Positions 49,845 to 58,463 of a stretch of 64,000 nt of DNA are shown here, piece by piece; the stretch's first letter is position 1, and each line of letters begins with the position of its first letter. Source of the stretch: Microbacterium sp. Leaf288 (lineage in GTDB: Bacteria > Actinomycetota > Actinomycetes > Actinomycetales > Microbacteriaceae). Location of the stretch: assembly GCF_001422925.1 (NCBI RefSeq), contig NZ_LMNI01000012.1:736195-800194 (forward strand), read 5' to 3'. The position numbers were made by a program, and so were the translations under genes. The notes beneath the pieces were generated by a model that did not search any database, had not been told where the DNA came from, and saw only the letters and a list, made by a program, of their open reading frames with translations.

Positions 49845-50500
49845 GAGCCCACCCGCTTCGGAGCGTGCGGGAGCGTCACGTCGGGCGAGCGCAGATAAAG
49901 CGCGTCGGCGGGGCCGATCGTGCGTCCGGCGGCGAGCGCGCGGGCCGCGGCGAGGCCGAGCATGCCCGCGGGGATGCGGTCGGCGTCGCGGCGCGCGGCA
50001 CCGACGTTCGCGAGCACCGCATCGAGATCGTCGCGCGGCGCGAGCGCGGGCTCCGTGACGCGCACGGGCAGGCCGTCGTCGTCGAGCCCGCGGTAGAGCG
50101 TGTAGGCGAACTCGCGGCGGCGCGCGTCGGTGACGACAGCGAACGTCTCGTCGACGGCATCCTCGTATCCGCCCGTCAGCGCGTCGTGGATGAGCAGCTC
50201 GAGGGCGACCGCGTCGTGGCTCGCGACCGGCACGACCGGCACACCGCGCCCGAGGGCGAAGGTGCGCGCGGCGGCGATGCCCACCCGCAGCCCGGTGAAC
50301 GGGCCGGGTCCCATACCCGCGGCGACATGCGTGACATCGTACGGGGAGACGGATGCCTCCGCCAGCGCCCGCTCGATCAGCGTGCCGATGACCTCGGCGT
50401 GCCCGCGCGGGTCTGCGCTCTCGACCTGGGAGCGGATCACGCCGTCCGGCTCGACCACCGCCACCGCGGAGCCGAGGGACGTGTCGATGCCGAGGATCAC
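49841..50500 (-). CDS. tsaB: tRNA threonylcarbamoyladenosine scaffold protein TsaB
   Basis: This 219-residue ASKHA-fold paralogue of TsaD holds the TsaD-TsaE complex together. The start VILGIDTSLGSAVAVVEPDG and the segment VAAGMGPGPFTGLRVGIAAA are diagnostic. The GTG at 50500 is chosen because TACCCT ends 6 nt upstream and the protein begins at the usual point; the GGAAGG touching the GTG is too close to act as a ribosome-binding site. This internal promoter lets tsaB-rimI-tsaD be expressed apart from tsaE. Three 32-bp repeats lie directly upstream. Confidence 0.93.
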   Translation of the reverse strand: MILGIDTSLGSAVAVVEPDGVIRSQVESADPRGHAEVIGTLIERALAEASVSPYDVTHVAAGMGPGPFTGLRVGIAAARTFALGRGVPVVPVASHDAVALELLIHDALTGGYEDAVDETFAVVTDARRREFAYTLYRGLDDDGLPVRVTEPALAPRDDLDAVLANVGAARRDADRIPAGMLGLAAARALAAGRTIGPADALYLRSPDVTLPHAPKRVGS

Positions 50501-50506
50501 CCTTCC

Positions 50507-50512
50507 AGGGTA
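50507..50512 (-). promoter_or_regulatory. -10 hexamer of a leaderless promoter for tsaB
   Basis: TACCCT on the minus strand is 6 nt from the GTG at 50500. It lies between tsaB and a set of three repeats in the 220-bp tsaE-tsaB gap. Confidence 0.5.
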
Positions 50513-50546
50513 GTCGGGCGCCACGGGAGCCTCTCCGCCCGACGCT

Positions 50547-50578
50547 CCCCGCTTCCTCATTTGAGGACGAGGGCCGAG
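50547..50578 (-). repeat. 32-bp intergenic repeat, copy 1 (inverted)
   Basis: Read on the minus strand this begins CTCGGCCCTCGTCCTCA and ends in GCGGGG. Its centre is the palindrome TCCTCA-N2-TGAGGA. It is the most diverged of three copies and the closest to tsaB. Confidence 0.75.
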
Positions 50579-50610
50579 TCGAGGAGCTGAACCGGTGGTG
50601 CGATCCGCAT

Positions 50611-50642
50611 CTCGGCACACATCCTCAGATGAGGAGGCGGGG
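50611..50642 (+). repeat. 32-bp intergenic repeat, copy 2
   Basis: The unit CTCGGCACACATCCTCA-GA-TGAGGAGGCGGGG is identical to copy 3 except at the two central positions. The palindrome core is 50622-50635. Confidence 0.85.
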
Positions 50643-50664
50643 CTGGGGACCGATCGCCTGTCAC

Positions 50665-50696
50665 CTCGGCACACATCCTCAATTGAGGAGGCGGGG
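50665..50696 (+). repeat. 32-bp intergenic repeat, copy 3
   Basis: This is a direct repeat of copy 2, 54 bp away, with core TCCTCAATTGAGGA at 50676-50689. I saw no further copy elsewhere in the window. Confidence 0.85.
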
Positions 50697-50720
50697 ATGG
50701 ATGTCGCGAGCCGACGTCGG

Positions 50721-51275
50721 CTAGGGGTGCCGGGTGATCTTCACCAGGCGAGGGGTGTCGGCGTCGAGGTCGGCCTCATGGGCGACGGTGCCGCAGGCGT
50801 TGTCGACGCCGCGGCCGTGCCACTCGCGTTCGAGCTCGACCTCCCACCACTGCTCGCGCAGGCCGTCGACCAGACCGCGGCCCCACTCCACGATCACGAC
50901 GGAGCCGTCGAAGTCGATGTCGAGGTCGTCGAGCTCGGCCGCCGAGCCCAGGCGGTACGCGTCGACGTGCACGAGCGGCGCTCCGCCCGAGAGCGACGGG
51001 TGCGTCCGGGCGAGCACGAACGTCGGGCTCTGGATGGGTCCGCGCACGTCCAGCCCCCGGCCGATGCCGCGGGTGAGGGTGGTCTTGCCCGCGCCGAGCG
51101 GACCGGTGAGCACCACCATGTCGCCGGGGCGCAGCATCTGTCCCATCTCTTCGCCGAGTGCCTCCATCGCGTCCGGCGAGGTGATCTCGCGCGTGCCGAC
51201 GAGGGCGTCCAATCCTTGTGCCGTGGTGTCCACGCCCCGTGCAACACCGGAGGCGTCGCCTTCCTTCCCGCTCAC
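50721..51275 (-). CDS. tsaE: tRNA threonylcarbamoyladenosine ATPase TsaE
   Basis: This 184-residue P-loop ATPase energises t6A synthesis. Walker A is VVLTGPLGAGKTTLTRGIGR. The switch region IQSPTFVLARTHPS and the acidic LVHVDAYRLGSAAELDDLDI, then VVIVEWGRGLVDGL, are typical. An N-terminal extension of about 30 residues precedes the domain. The GTG at 51275 overlaps the alr stop (GTGA). The C-terminal tail of about 40 residues is somewhat longer than usual. Confidence 0.93.
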   Translation of the reverse strand: MSGKEGDASGVARGVDTTAQGLDALVGTREITSPDAMEALGEEMGQMLRPGDMVVLTGPLGAGKTTLTRGIGRGLDVRGPIQSPTFVLARTHPSLSGGAPLVHVDAYRLGSAAELDDLDIDFDGSVVIVEWGRGLVDGLREQWWEVELEREWHGRGVDNACGTVAHEADLDADTPRLVKITRHP

Positions 51276-52396
51276 TCCGACACCTGCCGGCGGGGCACGC
51301 GGACTCCGATGCGCGTGACGACCTCGTAGTTGATGGTGCCCGCGGCCTCCGCCCAGTCGGTCGCCGACGGCGCCCCGAGGGTCGGGTCTCCGAACAGCAC
51401 GGCCGTGTCGCCCACGGCAACGGGAGCGTCACCCACGTCGACGACGAACTGGTCCATCGCGATGCGGCCCGCCACGGTGAACCGACGCCCGCCGATCACG
51501 ACGGGCCCGGCACCCGACGCCTGGCGCGGCACCCCATCGGCGTAGCCGAGGGGCACGAGCGCGAGCGTCGTCTCGCGCTCGGCGCGGTAGTCGTAGCCGT
51601 ACGACACGCCCTTGCCCGCGGGCACGCGTCGCACGGCGGCCACCGCGCCGCGCAGGGTCATCGCCGGGCGCAGGCCGAGATCCGCCGAGGCGCGGTCGTC
51701 GAACGGCGAGAGTCCGTAGATCCCGATGCCGATCCGCACGCAGCCGAGGCGTGATTCGGGAAGGTCGATCGCGGCGTGCGTCGCCGCGATGTGCCGCAGC
51801 GGCGGCGCGAGACCGAGCGAGGCGGCGGCGGCGACGCCGTCTTCGAAGGCGCGCAGCGCCGCGCGGTCGTCTTCGGTCGATGCGTTCGAGAGGTGGCTGA
51901 ACAGCGCGATGACGCGGACGCGGCCGATCCGCTCGAGGCGCGCCGCCTCGGCGAAGACCACGCGGTAGTCTTCGGGCGCGATGCCGTTGCGCGAGAGCCC
52001 GGTCTCGAGCTTGAGGTGCACCCCGACGGGACGATCGGCGGATGCTGCGGCCGCCGCCTTCTGCAGCTGGTCGAGGCTCGAGATGCCGAGTTCGATCCCC
52101 CGCGCGGCGGCTTCGGCGAAGTCGGCGCCCGCAGCGTGCAGCCACGCGACGATCGGCGCGTCGATGCCGGCGTGGCGGAGGCCCAGCGCCTCGGTGATGT
52201 CGGAGACGCCGAGCCGCGACGCGCCGCCGGCGAGTGCCGCGAGCGCCGAGCGCACCGCGCCGTGTCCGTATCCGTCGGCCTTGACCACCGCGATGATCTC
52301 GGACCCGGTGAGCCGGCGGAGGTGCCGCACGTTGTCCTCGATCGCGCCGACGTCGATCAGGGCCTCACGCAGGGCTCCGGCGGGCAGGCGGCTCAC
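51272..52396 (-). CDS. alr: Alanine racemase
   Basis: This 374-residue PLP enzyme makes D-alanine for peptidoglycan. The PLP-binding Lys is in EIIAVVKADGYGHGAVRSA. The second-base Tyr lies in the TINYEV or LGYADGVPR region, and substrate contacts lie in CVRIGIGIYGLSPF and VAGRIAMDQFVVDVG. The fold-III barrel plus C-terminal beta domain is complete. The GTG at 52396 overlaps acpS by GTGA, and the stop overlaps tsaE, so acpS-alr-tsaE form one coupled unit. Confidence 0.95.
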   Translation of the reverse strand: MSRLPAGALREALIDVGAIEDNVRHLRRLTGSEIIAVVKADGYGHGAVRSALAALAGGASRLGVSDITEALGLRHAGIDAPIVAWLHAAGADFAEAAARGIELGISSLDQLQKAAAAASADRPVGVHLKLETGLSRNGIAPEDYRVVFAEAARLERIGRVRVIALFSHLSNASTEDDRAALRAFEDGVAAAASLGLAPPLRHIAATHAAIDLPESRLGCVRIGIGIYGLSPFDDRASADLGLRPAMTLRGAVAAVRRVPAGKGVSYGYDYRAERETTLALVPLGYADGVPRQASGAGPVVIGGRRFTVAGRIAMDQFVVDVGDAPVAVGDTAVLFGDPTLGAPSATDWAEAAGTINYEVVTRIGVRVPRRQVSE

Positions 52397-52773
52397 GCTC
52401 TCTCCTCGGACTCGCCGGCGGGCACCGCCTCGGCGATGACGTACGCGGTCGCGAGGCCCGCGTCGTGCGAGAGCGAGAGGTGCAGCGCCGTGATGCCGCG
52501 CTCCGCGACGACCGCGGCCGTCGATCCGCACAGGGAGAACACGGGACGACCGGATGCCTCGGACGCGATCTCGATCTCGGCCCAGTGCACCCCGTGGGAG
52601 CCGCCGAGCGCCTTGATGAGCGCCTCTTTGGCCGCGTACCGCGCGGCCTGCGAGTGCGGCTTGAGCTGCTGCTCCGCCTCCGAGAAGAGGCGCCGCAGCA
52701 GTTGCGGGGTGCGTTCGATCGTCCGCTCGAACCGAGGGATGTCGACGAGGTCGACGCCGATACCGACGATCAT
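52393..52773 (-). CDS. acpS: Holo-[acyl-carrier-protein] synthase
   Basis: This 126-residue enzyme transfers 4'-phosphopantetheine from CoA to apo-ACP. Both family motifs are present: GIGVDLVDIPRFERTIER (metal-binding Asp) and AARYAAKEALIKALG (Glu and Lys). The ATG at 52773 follows AGGAGG by 5 nt. It begins the acpS-alr-tsaE unit, downstream of glmS and coaA on the same strand. Confidence 0.95.
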   Translation of the reverse strand: MIVGIGVDLVDIPRFERTIERTPQLLRRLFSEAEQQLKPHSQAARYAAKEALIKALGGSHGVHWAEIEIASEASGRPVFSLCGSTAAVVAERGITALHLSLSHDAGLATAYVIAEAVPAGESEERA

Positions 52774-52873
52774 GTGTCCTCCTGCGTGCTGCGGCCGCAG
52801 CATCCGCCACCCTATCGCGCGGGCGCGTCACCGCCGCCTGCCGCGCAGCGCACGGCAGGAGGAACGGATGCTG

Positions 52874-54724
52874 CTACTCGACCGTGACCGACTTCGCGAG
52901 GTTGCGGGGCTGGTCGACGTCGAGGCCCTTGGCCGTGGCGAGGCCCATCGCGAAGATGTGCAGCGGCACCACGGCGAGGAGCGGCTCGAAGAACGGGCCG
53001 GCCAGCGGGATGCGGAGCACCTCGTCGGCCTTGGGCAGCACCGCCGCGTCGCCCTCTTCGGCGATCGCGATGACGCGGGCGCCGCGGGCGCGGATCTCCT
53101 CGATGCTCGAGATGACCTTCTTGTGCATCTCCGACGACTTGCGGGGCGACGGGACCACGACGAACACGGGCTGGCCGGGCTCGATGAGCGCGATCGGACC
53201 GTGCTTGAGCTCGCCGGCGGCGAAGCCCTCGGCGTGGATGTACGCGAGCTCCTTGAGCTTGAGCGCTCCCTCGAGCGCGATCGGGTAGCCGACGTGGCGA
53301 CCGAGGAAGAGCACCGAGCGGGTGTCGGCCATCCAGCCGGCGAACTGCTCGATGTGCGCCTGCTCCCGCTCGAGGATCTGCGCGATCTTGCCGGGGACCG
53401 CCTCGAGCTCGCGCACGTGGTCGGCGGCGTCGGCCGCGCTGATCGTGCCGCGGACGCGACCGATGTGCAGGGCCATGAGGTACAGCGCGGTGATCTGCGC
53501 GACGAACGCCTTGGTCGAGGCGACCGCGACCTCGGGGCCGGCGTGCGTGTAGACGATCGCGTCGGACTCGCGCGGGATCGTGGCGCCCTGCGTGTTGCAG
53601 ACCGACAGCGTCTTCGCGCCGTGCTCACGGGCGTACTTGACGGCCATGAGCGTGTCCATGGTCTCGCCCGACTGGCTGATCGAGACGACGAGGGTGTCGG
53701 GGCCGATCACCGGGTCGCGATAGCGGAACTCGTGCGCGAGCTCGACGTCGACGGGGATGCGCGTCCACTGCTCGATCGCGTACTTGCCGACCTGGCCGGC
53801 GTACGCCGCGGTGCCGCAGGCGATGACGATGATGCGCGAGACGCCGGCGAAGAGCTCGTCGAGTCCGTCGAGCTCGGGGATCACGACCTCGCCGTCGCGG
53901 ACGCGGCCGCGCAGCGTGTTGGCGACGGCCTCGGGCTCTTCCGAGATCTCCTTGGCCATGAACGACGACCAGCCGCCCTTCTCGGCGGCGGACGCGTCCC
54001 ACGTCACCTCGAACGGCTCGACCTCGACCGGGTTGCCACTGAAGTCGGTGACGGTGACGGCCTCGGGCGTGATCGCGACGATCTGGTCCTGGCCGATCGC
54101 GAGGGCTTTGCGGGTGTGCTCGACGAACGCGGCGACGTCCGAACCGAGGAAGTTCTCCCCCTCGCCGAGGCCGATCACGAGCGGCGAGTTGCGGCGGGCG
54201 CCGACGACGAGGCCCGGCTGGTCCTCGTGCATCGCGAGCAGCGTGAAGGCACCCTCGAGGCGGGACACGACCGCGCGGAATGCCGTGACGAGGTCGCCGG
54301 CACGCTGATACTCGCGGCCGAGGAGCACGGCGGCCACCTCGGTGTCGGTCTCGCTGCGGAAGGTGAACCCGTCGGCGAGGAGCTCGTCCTTGAGCTCGGA
54401 GAAGTTCTCGATGATGCCGTTGTGGATCACGGCGAGCTTGTCGTCGTCGGCGAGGTGCGGGTGCGCGTTGCCGTCGGTCGGTCCGCCGTGCGTCGCCCAG
54501 CGGGTGTGGCCGATGCCAGTCGTCCCGTCGGCGAGCGGGTGGGCGGCGAGGTCGTCGCGCAGCACTTTCAGCTTTCCAGCGCGCTTGCGCATCCCCAATC
54601 CGCCGTCGCCGTCGATCACGGCGATGCCTGCGGAGTCATAGCCGCGGTACTCGAGGCGCGAAAGGCCTGAGATCAGGACGGCCTGGCTCTGCCGCGGGCC
54701 CACGTATCCGACGATTCCACACAT
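52874..54724 (-). CDS. glmS: Glutamine-fructose-6-phosphate aminotransferase (isomerising)
   Basis: This 616-residue enzyme makes glucosamine-6-phosphate, the first step of UDP-GlcNAc and cell-wall synthesis. It begins MCGIVGYVGPRQSQ with the catalytic Cys2 after Met removal, in a class II amidotransferase domain (to about residue 240; GIGHTRWATHGGPTDGNAHP). Two SIS isomerase domains follow (VVSISQSGETMDTLMAVKYA, then FLGRHVGYPIALEGALKLKE), and the end PRNLAKSVTVE is standard. No ribozyme-like leader is present; TACCAT lies 7 nt upstream of the ATG. Confidence 0.97.
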   Translation of the reverse strand: MCGIVGYVGPRQSQAVLISGLSRLEYRGYDSAGIAVIDGDGGLGMRKRAGKLKVLRDDLAAHPLADGTTGIGHTRWATHGGPTDGNAHPHLADDDKLAVIHNGIIENFSELKDELLADGFTFRSETDTEVAAVLLGREYQRAGDLVTAFRAVVSRLEGAFTLLAMHEDQPGLVVGARRNSPLVIGLGEGENFLGSDVAAFVEHTRKALAIGQDQIVAITPEAVTVTDFSGNPVEVEPFEVTWDASAAEKGGWSSFMAKEISEEPEAVANTLRGRVRDGEVVIPELDGLDELFAGVSRIIVIACGTAAYAGQVGKYAIEQWTRIPVDVELAHEFRYRDPVIGPDTLVVSISQSGETMDTLMAVKYAREHGAKTLSVCNTQGATIPRESDAIVYTHAGPEVAVASTKAFVAQITALYLMALHIGRVRGTISAADAADHVRELEAVPGKIAQILEREQAHIEQFAGWMADTRSVLFLGRHVGYPIALEGALKLKELAYIHAEGFAAGELKHGPIALIEPGQPVFVVVPSPRKSSEMHKKVISSIEEIRARGARVIAIAEEGDAAVLPKADEVLRIPLAGPFFEPLLAVVPLHIFAMGLATAKGLDVDQPRNLAKSVTVE

Positions 54725-54731
54725 GCCGTCA

Positions 54732-54737
54732 ATGGTA
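54732..54737 (-). promoter_or_regulatory. -10 hexamer of a leaderless promoter for glmS
   Basis: TACCAT on the minus strand is separated by 7 nt from the ATG at 54724 and no Shine-Dalgarno sequence is present. Confidence 0.45.
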
Positions 54738-54816
54738 GGCGGCGGGTTTCGCTAGGAACCCTTACGAATCCGCACTCCCCGTTCACGGCGGGAAACGGAT
54801 GCTCCACCGACACGCG

Positions 54817-55770
54817 TCAAAGCTTGCGCAGGAGCACTGTCTCCACGGTGTGGTCGGCCGCCTTCTGCAGCACGAGGTTCGCGCGGTGGCGCGTCGGGAG
54901 CACGTTCTCCTCGAGGTTCGGGAAGTTGATCGAGTTCCAGAAGCCGAGCGCGCGCTCCACCGCCTCCTCGTCCGACAGCTGCGCGAAGACGTTGAAGAAC
55001 GACTTCGGGTTGCTGAATGCGGCCCGGCGCAGGGCGAGGAAGCGGTCGACGTACCACTGCGCGATATGGGAGGCATCCGCGTCGACGTAGATGGAGAAGT
55101 CGAACAGGTCGCTGACGGCGACGTCGTTCGGGGTGGGGGGCGGCTGCAGCACGTTGAGGCCCTCGACGATGACGATGTCGGGGCGGCGCACGGTGATGAC
55201 GGCGTCGGGCACGATGTCGTACCGCATGTGCGAGTAGAACGGCGCCTTCACCTCGGGGGCGCCGCTCTTCACCTCGGTGAGGAACGACACGAGCGCGCGA
55301 CGGTCGTACGACTCGGGGAAGCCCTTGCGCTCCATGAGGCCGCGGCGCTCGAGCTCGGCGTTCGGGTAGAGGAACCCGTCGGTCGTGACGAGCTCGACGC
55401 GGGGGGTTCCCGGCCAGCGCGAGGTGAGCTCTCGCAGCAGGCGCGCGATCGTCGACTTGCCCACGGCGACCGAGCCCGCGACGCCGACGATGAAGGGGGT
55501 GGTGGAGTCCGCCTCGCCGAGGAACCCGGACTCCTCCTGGCCGAGGCGCTTGGTCGACTCCGCGTACAGCGACAGCAGGCGCGACAGCGGCACGTACACC
55601 TGCGCGACCTCGGCCATGTCGAGGCGGTCCCCGAGCCCGCGGATCTGCACGATCTCGGTCTCGGTGAGCGGCTGCGTCAGGCCCGACGCCAGGCGGGCCC
55701 AGTCGGCGCGGTCGATCTCGCGGTACAGCGAGAGTGCGGGGGCGACAGCGGTCGCTTCGTCGGCGGACAT
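54817..55770 (-). CDS. coaA: Pantothenate kinase (type I)
   Basis: This 317-residue enzyme phosphorylates pantothenate, the controlling step of CoA synthesis. Walker A is FIVGVAGSVAVGKSTIARLL. Other family elements are TTDGFLYPNAELERRGLMER, KGFPESYDRRALVSFL and IVIVEGLNVLQ. The C-terminus holds FNVFAQLSDEEAVE and a FWNSINFPNLEENVLPTRHR block. The ATG at 55770 is chosen because TACGAT ends 7 nt upstream; ATG 55779 would add three residues. It lies before glmS on the same strand. Confidence 0.95.
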   Translation of the reverse strand: MSADEATAVAPALSLYREIDRADWARLASGLTQPLTETEIVQIRGLGDRLDMAEVAQVYVPLSRLLSLYAESTKRLGQEESGFLGEADSTTPFIVGVAGSVAVGKSTIARLLRELTSRWPGTPRVELVTTDGFLYPNAELERRGLMERKGFPESYDRRALVSFLTEVKSGAPEVKAPFYSHMRYDIVPDAVITVRRPDIVIVEGLNVLQPPPTPNDVAVSDLFDFSIYVDADASHIAQWYVDRFLALRRAAFSNPKSFFNVFAQLSDEEAVERALGFWNSINFPNLEENVLPTRHRANLVLQKAADHTVETVLLRKL

Positions 55771-55777
55771 CGCGCCC

Positions 55778-55783
55778 ATCGTA
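55778..55783 (-). promoter_or_regulatory. -10 hexamer of a leaderless promoter for coaA
   Basis: TACGAT on the minus strand is 7 nt from the ATG at 55770. This spacing favours that start over the ATG at 55779, which overlaps the hexamer. Confidence 0.4.
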
Positions 55784-55941
55784 ACCGCTGGCGCGGGAGA
55801 TGACGGATGCTGCGTCCACAGGCGCTCCGCGCGGGCGCCGGCGCGCAGCATCCGTGGTGCCGATGTATCTCACGTCGACGGAGACCGCTCTCCCAGAGTG
55901 CGTGTTCGCGCGCAGGGGGAGTCCGTTCGAAGGAGATGATC

Positions 55942-57429
55942 ATGACCCGCCACGGCTCGTATCCGGTCGACATCGTGCCGCCCCGGTCGAAGTACTACGA
56001 CTCGGGACGCTTCGGCCGCATGTTCGGCAAGCTGCCACCGTTCGCCGCCGACACTCCGGAGGTGCGCGCGGCCCTGCTCGACATCGGCAAGCCGGAGGGC
56101 ATCATGGACGCCCGCGACGACCTGGCAGCAGGTCCCGTGCAGCTCATCGTCGATCCCGCCCTGTCGCACGGCAACCGCAACAGCACGACGCATGTCGCCG
56201 GCGACACGTTCCTCGGGCAGTTCATCGACCACGACATCACGTTCGATCCGACGTCGAGCCTCGAGCGCCAGGCGGATCCCGAATACATCTCGAACTTCCG
56301 CACCCCGAGCCTCGGCCTCGACAACGTGTACGGGTCCGGCCCGAACGCGTCGCCGTTCCTCTACGACCAGCAGGCCGGTCACGGCGTCACGATGCTGGTC
56401 GAGGAGTGCGGCACGCCGGGCAGGTCGGACCTCCCCCGCAACGCGCAGGGCGTCGCACTGATCGGCGATCCGCGCAACGACGAGAACCTCATCGTGTCGC
56501 AGCTGCAGACCGCGATGCTGAGGTTCCACAACGCCGTCGCCGAGCACGTCCGCACCGACCTCGGGATCACGGCGCCGGGCGAGCTGTTCGCCGAGACGCA
56601 GCGCATCGTCCGCTGGCACTACCAGTGGATCGTCGTGCAGCACTTCCTCCGCAAGCTCTGCGGGTCGGCCGTCGTCGACGACGTGCTCCAGAAGGGGCGC
56701 AGGTTCTACGCGTGGCACAACGAGCCGTTCATCCCGGTCGAGTTCTCGGTCGCGGCCTACCGGTTCGGCCACAGCCAGATCCGTCCGTCCTACCGGGCGA
56801 ACTTCACGGGCAACCCGGGCGGCACGCCGTTCTTCGGCATGATCTTCACTCCGGCCGGGGGCCCGGCGGGCGACCCCGACGACCTGTCGGGCGGATGCCG
56901 CGCCCCGCGCCGCTTCATCGACTGGCCGACGTTCTTCGACTTCGGCGACGGCAACGTCCGCCCGAACAAGAAGATCGACACCACCCTCTCGTCGGCGCTC
57001 TTCGCGCTGCCGGGCTCGGTCGTCGCCCGCCCGGACGCCACGACGAATCCGGCGTCGCTCGCGCAGCGCAACCTGCTGCGGCACCTGACGTTCTCGCTGC
57101 CGTCGGGGCAGCGGGTCGCCCGGGCGATGAATCTGCCCGAGCTCGCACGGCGCGACCTCGACGACCTCCAGCAGTACGGCATGGACGACCGCACGCCGCT
57201 GTGGTTCTACATCCTCCGCGAGGCCGACATCGTCGAAGACGGCGAGCACCTCGGCCCGGTCGGCGCGCGGATCGTCGCCGAGGTGTTCCTCGGCCTCCTG
57301 CAGGGCGACCGCGCGTCGTACCTCGCGCAGGATCCCGATTGGCAGCCGTCCCTCCCGACGATCGACCCCGGTCGCACGGGCGACGACTTCCTGATGATCG
57401 ACCTGCTCCGCTACGCGGGCGTCGCGTAA
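55942..57429 (+). CDS. Animal-type heme peroxidase
   Basis: This 495-residue protein belongs to the peroxidase-cyclooxygenase superfamily. The distal His97 is in FLGQFIDHDITFDPTS, as in mammalian peroxidases, and a proximal His277 is in AYRFGHSQIRPSY. The segment ENLIVSQLQTAMLRFHNAVA with ETQRIVRWHYQWIVVQHFL is conserved in bacterial members. No signal peptide is visible, so it may act in the cytoplasm or leave by another route. ATG 55942 is chosen because AAGGAG lies 6 nt upstream; ATG 55936 touches that site. It is monocistronic and ends at a long hairpin. Substrate and role are unknown. Confidence 0.88.
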   Translation: MTRHGSYPVDIVPPRSKYYDSGRFGRMFGKLPPFAADTPEVRAALLDIGKPEGIMDARDDLAAGPVQLIVDPALSHGNRNSTTHVAGDTFLGQFIDHDITFDPTSSLERQADPEYISNFRTPSLGLDNVYGSGPNASPFLYDQQAGHGVTMLVEECGTPGRSDLPRNAQGVALIGDPRNDENLIVSQLQTAMLRFHNAVAEHVRTDLGITAPGELFAETQRIVRWHYQWIVVQHFLRKLCGSAVVDDVLQKGRRFYAWHNEPFIPVEFSVAAYRFGHSQIRPSYRANFTGNPGGTPFFGMIFTPAGGPAGDPDDLSGGCRAPRRFIDWPTFFDFGDGNVRPNKKIDTTLSSALFALPGSVVARPDATTNPASLAQRNLLRHLTFSLPSGQRVARAMNLPELARRDLDDLQQYGMDDRTPLWFYILREADIVEDGEHLGPVGARIVAEVFLGLLQGDRASYLAQDPDWQPSLPTIDPGRTGDDFLMIDLLRYAGVA

Positions 57430-57437
57430 GGACGGGA

Positions 57438-57484
57438 CACGGATGCCTCGGCCCGGCCGTTCCGGCCGGGCCGAGGCATCCGTG
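57438..57484. terminator. 22-bp stem terminator after the heme peroxidase gene
   Basis: Two perfect 22-nt arms (57438-57459 and 57463-57484) flank a TTC loop. Each outer arm holds ACGGATGC or its complement. No U-tract follows. It separates the peroxidase gene from the ppx promoter. Confidence 0.75.
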
Positions 57485-57497
57485 TGTCCGGTACCGC

Positions 57498-57503
57498 TAC
57501 TCT
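57498..57503 (+). promoter_or_regulatory. -10 hexamer of a leaderless promoter for the Ppx/GppA gene
   Basis: TACTCT ends 6 nt before the GTG at 57510 and there is no ribosome-binding site. Confidence 0.5.
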
Positions 57504-57509
57504 TCTTGC

Positions 57510-58454
57510 GTGCGCCTCGGAGTTCTCGACATCGGCTCGAACACCGTCCACCTGCTGGTCGCCGACGTCCGCCCCGGCGGCCGGCCGCTCGCCGCGACGA
57601 GTCAGCGCACGGTGCTGCGGCTGATGCGCTACCTCGCTCCCGACGGCTCCATCACCGAGGAGGGAGTCACGGCGCTCGTCGCCGCGGTGACCGAGGCGCG
57701 CAAGATCGCGTCCGCCGAATCGGTCGACGAACTCCTGGCCACCGCGACGAGCGCCGTCCGGGAGGCGAAGAACGGGCCCGAGGTCATCGCGCTCATCGAA
57801 GAGGCGCTGGGCCAGCCGCTGCAGGTCCTCGGCGGCGAGACCGAGGCGCGGTACACGTTCCTGGCGGTGCGCCGCTGGTTCGGGTGGGCGGCAGGGCAGA
57901 TCCTGCTGTTCGACATCGGAGGCGGCTCGCTCGAGATCGCGGCCGGAGCCGACGAACTTCCCGAGCAGGCAGCATCCGTCCCTCTCGGCGCGGGGCGCAT
58001 GACGGTGCAGTTCCTTCCCGACGACCCGCCGGGCGAAGCCGCCGTCGAGCAGCTGCGCGACCACGCGCGCGCCACCCTCGCCCCTGTCGCCGCGTCGTTC
58101 GGCTCGCTCGCGAACCCCGACCACGTGGTGGGCTCGTCGAAGGCGATCCGCTCGCTGGCGAAGCTCGTCGGCTATCCGGTTCCGGGCTGGTCGGGAATCG
58201 AACGGATGCTGCTCCCCCGCGCCTCACTCGGCTCGTGGATCCCGCGCCTGGCCCGCATCCCCGCGTCGGCGCGTCAGGAATTGCCCGGCATCACGCCGGA
58301 CCGGACGTTCCAGATCGTCGCCGGTGCCGTCGTGCTGCACGAGGCCATGCGCGCGATGGACGTGGACGAGCTCGAGGTCTCGCCGTGGGCCCTCCGGGAA
58401 GGCGTGCTGCTGCGCTACATCGAGTCACTCAGCTGGAGCGCGCCGAGCGCCTGA
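57510..58454 (+). CDS. ppx: Exopolyphosphatase / pppGpp phosphohydrolase, Ppx/GppA family
   Basis: This 314-residue ASKHA-fold enzyme hydrolyses inorganic polyphosphate or pppGpp. The phosphate-binding motifs are LGVLDIGSNTVHLLVADV at the N-terminus and ILLFDIGGGSLEIAAG at about residue 131. It has only the catalytic two-domain core, like the short Ppx1/Ppx2 proteins of mycobacteria, and lacks the C-terminal HD domain of the enterobacterial enzyme. The GTG start agrees with the leaderless promoter. Which substrate is preferred cannot be told from sequence. Confidence 0.92.
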   Translation: MRLGVLDIGSNTVHLLVADVRPGGRPLAATSQRTVLRLMRYLAPDGSITEEGVTALVAAVTEARKIASAESVDELLATATSAVREAKNGPEVIALIEEALGQPLQVLGGETEARYTFLAVRRWFGWAAGQILLFDIGGGSLEIAAGADELPEQAASVPLGAGRMTVQFLPDDPPGEAAVEQLRDHARATLAPVAASFGSLANPDHVVGSSKAIRSLAKLVGYPVPGWSGIERMLLPRASLGSWIPRLARIPASARQELPGITPDRTFQIVAGAVVLHEAMRAMDVDELEVSPWALREGVLLRYIESLSWSAPSA

Positions 58455-58463
58455 GCCTGCGGG

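Noticed and set aside
50547..50696. Short CRISPR array
   Set aside because: There are only three units, one is inverted, the spacing is unequal (68 and 54 bp between cores), and no cas gene is present.
52725..52900. glmS-type ribozyme or riboswitch around the glmS locus
   Set aside because: The leader of glmS is only a few nucleotides if transcription starts at the predicted -10 (54732), and no ribozyme core is recognisable on either side of the gene.
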